Position numbers and translations under genes: made by a program. Shown one piece after another: positions 7,083 to 10,762 of a DNA stretch of 10,762 nucleotides. Source of the DNA: Sphingomonas sanxanigenens (GTDB lineage: Bacteria > Pseudomonadota > Alphaproteobacteria > Sphingomonadales > Sphingomonadaceae); assembly GCA_003240855.1 (NCBI GenBank), contig QFNN01000102.1, positions 1-10,762 of the forward strand. The letters are read 5' to 3'. The number at the start of each line of letters is the position of its first letter. The first letter of the stretch is position 1. Below the pieces are notes generated by a model. It had not been told where the DNA came from. It searched no databases and saw only the letters and a list, made by a program, of their open reading frames with translations.

Positions 7083-7141
7083 CGCCGCCATTCCGCATGG
7101 AAGGCGCACATACCGGTGCCGGGCATTGTCCGGTCACTGCC
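7081..7141 (+). other. Structured leader region upstream of rpsB
   Basis: Two possible stems sit ahead of rpsB. The first pairs TGCGCC (7081-7086) with GGCGCA (7103-7108) and TTCC (7091-7094) with GGAA (7099-7102), around a GCAT loop with a 4-nt bulge. The second pairs ACCGG (7112-7116) with CCGGT (7130-7134), with an alternative GGCA/TGCC pairing at 7122-7125 and 7138-7141. Ribosomal protein S2 autoregulates rpsB in other bacteria, and such a leader could be the target. No known motif is recognised. If transcription starts near 7089, the first stem is not fully transcribed. Confidence 0.3.
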
Positions 7142-7175
7142 TTCCAGAGGTTCAACCGGGTAAGGAGATTTAATT

Positions 7176-7946
7176 ATGGCGGCTCCCACCGTCTCTCTGC
7201 AGGCGTTGCTCGAAGCGGGCGCGCATTTCGGCCACCAGACGCATCGCTGGAACCCGAAGATGAAGCCTTACATCTTCGGCGAGCGCAACGGCATCCATAT
7301 TCTCGACCTGTCGCAGACCGTGCCGCTCTTCGCGCGCTCGCTCGACTTCGTGTCGCAGACCGTGGCGGCCGGCGGCAAGGTGCTGTTCGTCGGCACCAAG
7401 CGCCAGGCGCAGGAGCCGATCGCCGAGGCCGCGCGCCGCGCCGGCCAGCACTATGTCAACCACCGCTGGCTGGGCGGCATGCTCACCAACTGGAAAACCA
7501 TCAGCAACTCGATCAAGCGCTTCAAGGCGCTTGAGGAGCAACTGGCGGGCGACACGCACGGCCTCACCAAGAAGGAAGTGCTCCAGCTCACCCGTGAGCG
7601 CGACAAGTTCGAGCTTTCGCTCGGCGGCATCCGCGACATGGGCGGCATCCCGGACGTGATGTTCGTGATCGACGCCAACAAGGAAGAGCTGGCGATCAAG
7701 GAAGCCAACACGCTTGGCATCCCCGTCGTCGCCATCCTCGACTCGAACGTCAGCCCCGACGGCATCGCGTTCCCGATCCCGGCGAACGACGACGCCAGCC
7801 GCGCCATCCGCCTCTATTGCGACGCGATCGCGCAGGCGGCGACCCGTGGCAACCAGGGTGCGCAGGCTTCGCGCGGCGTCGATCTCGGCGCGCTTGACGA
7901 GCCGGTTGCCGAGGAAGCTCTGGCCGAGACTGCGGCGGACGCCTGA
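7176..7946 (+). CDS. rpsB: 30S ribosomal protein S2
   Basis: S2 binds late to the small subunit between head and body and is needed for S1 to join. The 256-residue product shows the family opening LLEAGAHFGHQTHRWNPKMKP (11-31). It also has GIHILDLSQTVPLF (39-52), HRWLGGMLTNW (96-106), and the second family signature from PDVMFVIDANKEELAI (159-174) through GIPVVAILDSNVSPDGI (181-197). A variable acidic, alanine-rich tail follows. The start is ATG with a strong AAGGAGA seven bases upstream, the best ribosome-binding site in the window, fitting a highly made protein. It heads the rpsB-tsf pair, 85 bp before tsf. Confidence 0.98.
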   Translation: MAAPTVSLQALLEAGAHFGHQTHRWNPKMKPYIFGERNGIHILDLSQTVPLFARSLDFVSQTVAAGGKVLFVGTKRQAQEPIAEAARRAGQHYVNHRWLGGMLTNWKTISNSIKRFKALEEQLAGDTHGLTKKEVLQLTRERDKFELSLGGIRDMGGIPDVMFVIDANKEELAIKEANTLGIPVVAILDSNVSPDGIAFPIPANDDASRAIRLYCDAIAQAATRGNQGAQASRGVDLGALDEPVAEEALAETAADA

Positions 7947-7970
7947 GGCGTTCGCACGACCGTAACATTG

Positions 7971-8006
7971 GGCGGGCAGGGCGCTGGCGACGGCGTCCGG
8001 CCCGCC
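7971..8006 (+). other. Strong hairpin in the rpsB-tsf gap (possible attenuator or RNA-stability element)
   Basis: An outer perfect 7-bp stem, GGCGGGC (7971-7977) with GCCCGCC (8000-8006), continues after one A/G mismatch into an inner 6-bp stem, GGGCGC (7979-7984) with GCGTCC (7993-7998, one G-U). It closes an 8-nt loop, giving 13 paired positions in all. No T-run follows, so it is not a classical terminator. It could set the S2:EF-Ts ratio by partial termination or by blocking 3' decay; that is inference. Confidence 0.6.
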
Positions 8007-8031
8007 GACCCATAAGCGAAAGGATCAGATC

Positions 8032-8973
8032 ATGGCGGAGATCACTGCCGCGATTGTCAAGGAACTGCGCGAGCGCACCGGCGCGGGCATGATGGACTGC
8101 AAGAAGGCGCTGGCCGAAGTCGCGGGCGACATGGAGTCGGCGATCGACTGGCTGCGTACCAAGGGCCTCGCCGCCGCCGCCAAGAAATCGAGCCGCACGG
8201 CGGCCGAAGGTCTGGTTGGCGTCACCGTCGCCGGCACCAAGGGCGCTGCGGTCGAAGTCAACAGCGAGACCGACTTCGTCGCCAAGAACGAGCAGTTCCA
8301 GGCGTTCGTCCGCGACGTGACGCAGATCGCGCTGACCACCGGCGACGATATTGAAGCGCTCAAGGCCGCCCAGATGCCGCAGGGCGGCAGCGTGGCCGAC
8401 GTGCTGACCAACAACATCGCGACGATCGGCGAGCAGCAGGCCCTGCGCCGCGCCCGCACCGTCGCGGTCGCCGAGGGCGCCGTCGTTTCCTACGTCCACA
8501 ACGCCGCCGCGCCGGGCCTCGGCAAGATCGGCGTGCTCGTGGCGCTGGAGAGCAAGGCTCCGGCCGCGACGCTGGAAGGGCTGGGCAAGCAGATCGCGAT
8601 GCACATCGCCGCCGCCAGCCCGCAGGCGCTTCACGCCGAGGGTCTGGATCCGGTCGTGATCGAGCGCGAGCGCGCGATCGCGGCTGAAAAGGCCGCCGAA
8701 TCGGGCAAGCCCGCCAACATCGTCGAGAAGATGGTCGAAGGCGCGATCGCCAAGTTCAAGAAGGAAGCTGCGCTGCTCAGCCAGCTCTTCGTCATGGACA
8801 ACAAGACGCCCGTTCAGGACGTGATCGCCGCCGCCGCCAAGGAAGCCGGCACGCCGATCGAGCTGAAGGACTATGTCCGCTTCCAGCTCGGCGAAGGCAT
8901 CGAGAAGGCCGAGAGCGACTTCGCTGCCGAAGTCGCCGCGACCGCCGGCATCAAGGCCGACGCGACCGCCTGA
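8032..8973 (+). CDS. tsf: Elongation factor Ts
   Basis: EF-Ts is the cytosolic nucleotide exchange factor that releases GDP from EF-Tu during translation. The 313-residue protein is slightly longer than the E. coli one (283), as is usual in alphaproteobacteria. The N-terminal UBA-like domain holds signature 1, LRERTGAGMMDCKKAL (12-27). The core begins with the EF-Tu/magnesium-displacing motif TDFVAKN (80-86) in NSETDFVAKNEQF. A second core subdomain (about 150-210, GKIGVLVALESKAP and MHIAAASPQAL) and the C-terminal KPANIVEKMVEGAI region follow. The start is ATG with AAAGGA seven bases upstream. It follows rpsB after a hairpin-bearing gap and is followed by a strong stem-loop. Confidence 0.98.
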   Translation: MAEITAAIVKELRERTGAGMMDCKKALAEVAGDMESAIDWLRTKGLAAAAKKSSRTAAEGLVGVTVAGTKGAAVEVNSETDFVAKNEQFQAFVRDVTQIALTTGDDIEALKAAQMPQGGSVADVLTNNIATIGEQQALRRARTVAVAEGAVVSYVHNAAAPGLGKIGVLVALESKAPAATLEGLGKQIAMHIAAASPQALHAEGLDPVVIERERAIAAEKAAESGKPANIVEKMVEGAIAKFKKEAALLSQLFVMDNKTPVQDVIAAAAKEAGTPIELKDYVRFQLGEGIEKAESDFAAEVAATAGIKADATA

Positions 8974-8983
8974 TCCAATGGAC

Positions 8984-9018
8984 AAGCCCTTTTCCGCGCC
9001 AGCCGCGGAAAAGGGCTT
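8984..9018 (+). terminator. Perfect 15-bp stem-loop after tsf
   Basis: AAGCCCTTTTCCGCG (8984-8998) pairs perfectly with CGCGGAAAAGGGCTT (9004-9018) around the loop CCAGC, starting 11 nt past the tsf stop. The downstream sequence (AGTCTCTT) is only mildly T-rich, so termination may be partial, or the structure may mainly protect the rpsB-tsf mRNA 3' end. Confidence 0.75.
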
Positions 9019-9024
9019 AGTCTC

Positions 9025-9063
9025 TTGGCAGTGATGCGCGCGCTGACTAAGGTCCGCGCGCTA
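9025..9063 (+). promoter_or_regulatory. Candidate pyrH promoter
   Basis: TTGGCA (9025-9030) is followed after 17 bp by TAAGGT (9048-9053); transcription could begin at A9063, just before T6. An alternative alphaproteobacterial reading is CTGACTA (9043-9049), N10, GCTATTTT (9060-9067). Both matches are weak, but two hairpins upstream make a separate pyrH promoter likely. Confidence 0.35.
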
Positions 9064-9069
9064 TTTTTT
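9036..9069 (+). terminator. Second stem-loop with T6 tract, 20 nt before pyrH
   Basis: GCGCGCG (9036-9042) pairs with CGCGCGC (9055-9061), and inside it GAC (9045-9047) pairs with GTC (9052-9054) around a TAAG loop, with a CT bulge. TA and then six T follow (9064-9069). This has the form of an intrinsic terminator yet ends only 20 nt before the pyrH start. It may be a second terminator of rpsB-tsf or an attenuator of pyrH. The same bases also contain promoter-like strings, so the hairpin may be partly coincidental. Confidence 0.55.
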
Positions 9070-9089
9070 CGATCGGATCATACCCCCGC

Positions 9090-9818
9090 ATGAGCAAGCC
9101 CCGCTTCAATCGTGTCCTTCTGAAGCTGTCGGGCGAGGTGCTGATGGGGTCGGGGCAGTTCGGCATCGATCCCGATACCGTTGCACGCGTGGCCGGGGAG
9201 ATCGCCGAGGCGAAGGCGGCGGGGCACGAGCTCTGCGTCGTCGTGGGCGGCGGCAACATCTTCCGCGGGCTGGCGGCGGCGGCCAAGGGCTTTGAGCGCA
9301 CCAGCGCCGATTATATGGGCATGCTCGCGACGGTGATGAACGCGCTCGCGGTGCAGAACGCGCTCGAACAGATCGGCGTCGACACGCGCGTCCAGTCCGC
9401 CATCCCGATGTCGACCGTGTGCGAACCCTTCATCCGCCGGCGCGCAGAACGTCACATGGAGAAGGGGCGGATCGTGATCTTCGCCGCCGGCACCGGAAAC
9501 CCCTATTTCACCACCGACAGCGCCGCCGCGCTGCGCGCCGCCGAAATGAACTGCGATGCGCTGTTCAAGGGCACTTCGGTCGACGGCGTCTATGATGCCG
9601 ATCCGAAGAAGGTGAAGTCCGCAAAGCGTTACGATACAGTCACTTTCAACAAGGTTTTGTCAGACGATCTGAAGGTGATGGATGCCAGCGCCGTCGCGCT
9701 CTGCCGCGACAACGACATCCCGATCGTCGTTTTCAACATTCGCGAGCAGGGCAATCTGCTGCGCGTGCTGAAAGGCGACGGCACCGCCACGATCGTTCAG
9801 AATAGCGAGGAGAGATAA
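9090..9818 (+). CDS. pyrH: UMP kinase (uridylate kinase)
   Basis: Phosphorylates UMP to UDP with ATP in pyrimidine nucleotide synthesis. It is a homohexameric amino-acid-kinase-fold enzyme, usually activated by GTP and inhibited by UTP. The 242-residue protein has the typical length and motifs: KLSGE (12-16) and GGGNIFRG (53-60) for phosphate binding, and DYMGMLATVMNALA (74-87). GTGNPYFTTDSAAALRA (134-150) is involved in nucleotide binding, and DGVYDADPKK (165-174) follows. The ATG fits the family's conserved MSKPR-VLLKLSGE opening. Unlike its neighbours it has no good ribosome-binding site; the nearest GGA is 12 bases upstream. It ends one base before the frr start, and the frr ribosome-binding site lies inside its last codons. 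Confidence 0.97.
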   Translation: MSKPRFNRVLLKLSGEVLMGSGQFGIDPDTVARVAGEIAEAKAAGHELCVVVGGGNIFRGLAAAAKGFERTSADYMGMLATVMNALAVQNALEQIGVDTRVQSAIPMSTVCEPFIRRRAERHMEKGRIVIFAAGTGNPYFTTDSAAALRAAEMNCDALFKGTSVDGVYDADPKKVKSAKRYDTVTFNKVLSDDLKVMDASAVALCRDNDIPIVVFNIREQGNLLRVLKGDGTATIVQNSEER

Positions 9819-9819
9819 T

Positions 9820-10377
9820 ATGGCCGCATATGACAAGGCCGATCTTGAGCGCCGCATGGCCGGCGCCACGGAGTCGCTGAAGCATGATCTGGGTGGCCTG
9901 CGCACCGGCCGCGCGAGCACATCGCTGCTCGATCCGGTGACCGTCGAGGTCTATGGCGCGCACATGCCGCTCAATCAGGTTGCGACGGTTTCGGCGCCCG
10001 AACCGCGCATGCTTTCGGTGCAAGTGTGGGACAAGTCCAATGTCGGTCCGGTCGACAAGGCGATCCGTTCGGCCGGGCTCGGCCTCAATCCGATCGTCGA
10101 CGGGCAGAATGTCCGCCTGCCGATCCCCGATCTGACCGAGGAGCGCCGCAAGGAACTGGCCAAGCTCGTCAACCAATATGCCGAAAAGGCGCGCATCGCG
10201 GTGCGCAACGTCCGCCGCGACGGCAATGATGCGCTCAAGGCCGACGAAAAGAAGGGCCTGCTGAGCGAGGACGAGCGCAAGCGCCACGAGAATGAGGTTC
10301 AGAAACTGACCGATTCGACGATCGCCGACATCGATGCGGCGGCGGCGGCGAAGGAAAAGGAAATCCTCAACAAGTGA
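9820..10377 (+). CDS. frr: Ribosome recycling factor
   Basis: With EF-G, splits the post-termination ribosome so that subunits can be reused. The 185-residue length is the family standard. Domain I opens with the helix containing LRTGRAS (27-33), the family hallmark. The beta-rich domain II spans about 32-104 (VEVYGAHMPLNQVATVSAPE). The two long C-terminal helices carry LTEERRKELAKLVNQYAEKARIAVRNVRRD (105-134) and the final segment to the end. The start is ATG with GAGGAG seven bases upstream, inside the end of pyrH. Its TGA overlaps the uppS GTG, so the pair is translationally coupled. Confidence 0.98.
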   Translation: MAAYDKADLERRMAGATESLKHDLGGLRTGRASTSLLDPVTVEVYGAHMPLNQVATVSAPEPRMLSVQVWDKSNVGPVDKAIRSAGLGLNPIVDGQNVRLPIPDLTEERRKELAKLVNQYAEKARIAVRNVRRDGNDALKADEKKGLLSEDERKRHENEVQKLTDSTIADIDAAAAAKEKEILNK

Positions 10378-10762
10378 CGATCGCACGCGCCAGCCTTGAG
10401 CCGGCGGCGACGGGCGGGGGCGCCGGCGCGCCGCGCCACGTGGCGATCATCATGGACGGCAATGGTCGCTGGGCGAAGGCGCGGCACCTGCCGCGCGTCG
10501 CTGGGCACCGCAAGGGTGTCGAAGCGGCGCGTAACGTCGTGCGCGCGGCGGGCGACCTCGGCATCGAGGTGCTGACGCTCTACGCCTTCTCGTCGGAGAA
10601 CTGGCGGCGCCCGGCGAGCGAGATCGCCGATCTGATGGGCTTGCTCCGCCGCTTCATCCTCGCCGATATCGACGAACTGGCGAAGGCCGGGGTGCGGCTG
10701 AAAGTGATCGGCGATTATCGCGCGCTCGATCCCGATCTGGTCGCGATGATCGACGGGGCGAT
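10374..10762 (+). CDS. uppS: Undecaprenyl pyrophosphate synthase (cis-prenyltransferase), N-terminal part
   Basis: Condenses isopentenyl diphosphate onto farnesyl diphosphate to make the C55 carrier lipid for peptidoglycan and O-antigen. About 129 residues are present and the gene runs off the window; the family is usually around 230-250 residues. Visible motifs are HVAIIMDGNGRWAK (22-35), with the catalytic aspartate D28 and the phosphate-binding GNGR loop. GHRKGV (44-49), TLYAFSSENWRRP (68-80) and DLGIEVLTLYAF around it match the family. The start is taken as GTG, overlapping the frr stop in a GTGA, with AAGGAAA ten bases upstream. The later ATG at 10452 would cut off the conserved HVAII segment and is not used. 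It continues the usual frr-uppS order, commonly followed by cdsA outside this window. Confidence 0.95.
   Translation, partial: MTIARASLEPAATGGGAGAPRHVAIIMDGNGRWAKARHLPRVAGHRKGVEAARNVVRAAGDLGIEVLTLYAFSSENWRRPASEIADLMGLLRRFILADIDELAKAGVRLKVIGDYRALDPDLVAMIDGA

Noticed and set aside
6676..7173. 165-codon + strand frame between pssA and rpsB
   Set aside because: It overlaps the pssA end, the LexA operator and the rpsB promoter, has no ribosome-binding site and no recognisable domain.
7750..8985. 411-codon - strand open frame antisense to tsf
   Set aside because: A GC-rich shadow of tsf and the rpsB end. The regular G/L/D-rich pattern follows from the codon bias of the true genes.

Overview
The window is GC-rich chromosomal DNA. 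Its proteins, gene order and regulatory signals suggest an alphaproteobacterium, most likely a sphingomonad (Sphingomonadales). The clues are the psd-pssA pair, the rpsB-tsf-pyrH-frr-uppS order, a eukaryotic-like NADP isocitrate dehydrogenase, TTGA-type promoters, and a GTTC-N7-GTTC LexA site. The genus is inferred from recognised protein style; no search was run. Nearly all genes are core housekeeping genes. I saw no tRNA, rRNA, insertion sequence, CRISPR array or prophage gene.

Layout: (1) 1-1859, the 3' two-thirds of alaS on the + strand, cut by the window edge. (2) 1860-1986, a gap between convergent genes that holds a 74-nt imperfect palindrome. (3) 1987-3765, a Kef-type cation:proton antiporter on the - strand. 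(4) 3872-5092, icd on the - strand, ending in a textbook intrinsic terminator at 3815-3848. (5) 5204-6719, psd and pssA on the + strand, overlapping by 26 bp and divergent from icd; together they make phosphatidylethanolamine. (6) 6685-6974, a small - strand gene for a single-pass membrane protein, behind a promoter covered by a LexA-type operator. (7) 7054-10762, the + strand translation, nucleotide and envelope cluster rpsB, tsf, pyrH, frr, uppS (last gene cut by the edge), with strong hairpins in the rpsB-tsf and tsf-pyrH gaps.

Working together: rpsB, tsf and frr serve translation, and alaS charges tRNA-Ala. pyrH supplies UDP/UTP precursors, uppS makes the undecaprenyl carrier for cell wall synthesis, and psd/pssA supply the main zwitterionic phospholipid. 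The cluster therefore ties protein synthesis to envelope growth.

The most unusual item is the 76-codon membrane protein gene at 6685-6915. A TTGACA -35 box, a perfect GTTC-N7-GTTC box in the -35/-10 spacer, a purine-rich ribosome-binding region and an N-terminal membrane segment together predict an SOS-induced small membrane protein. This is analogous in logic, not in recognised sequence, to SOS-induced small membrane division inhibitors such as Caulobacter SidA. I do not recognise the family.
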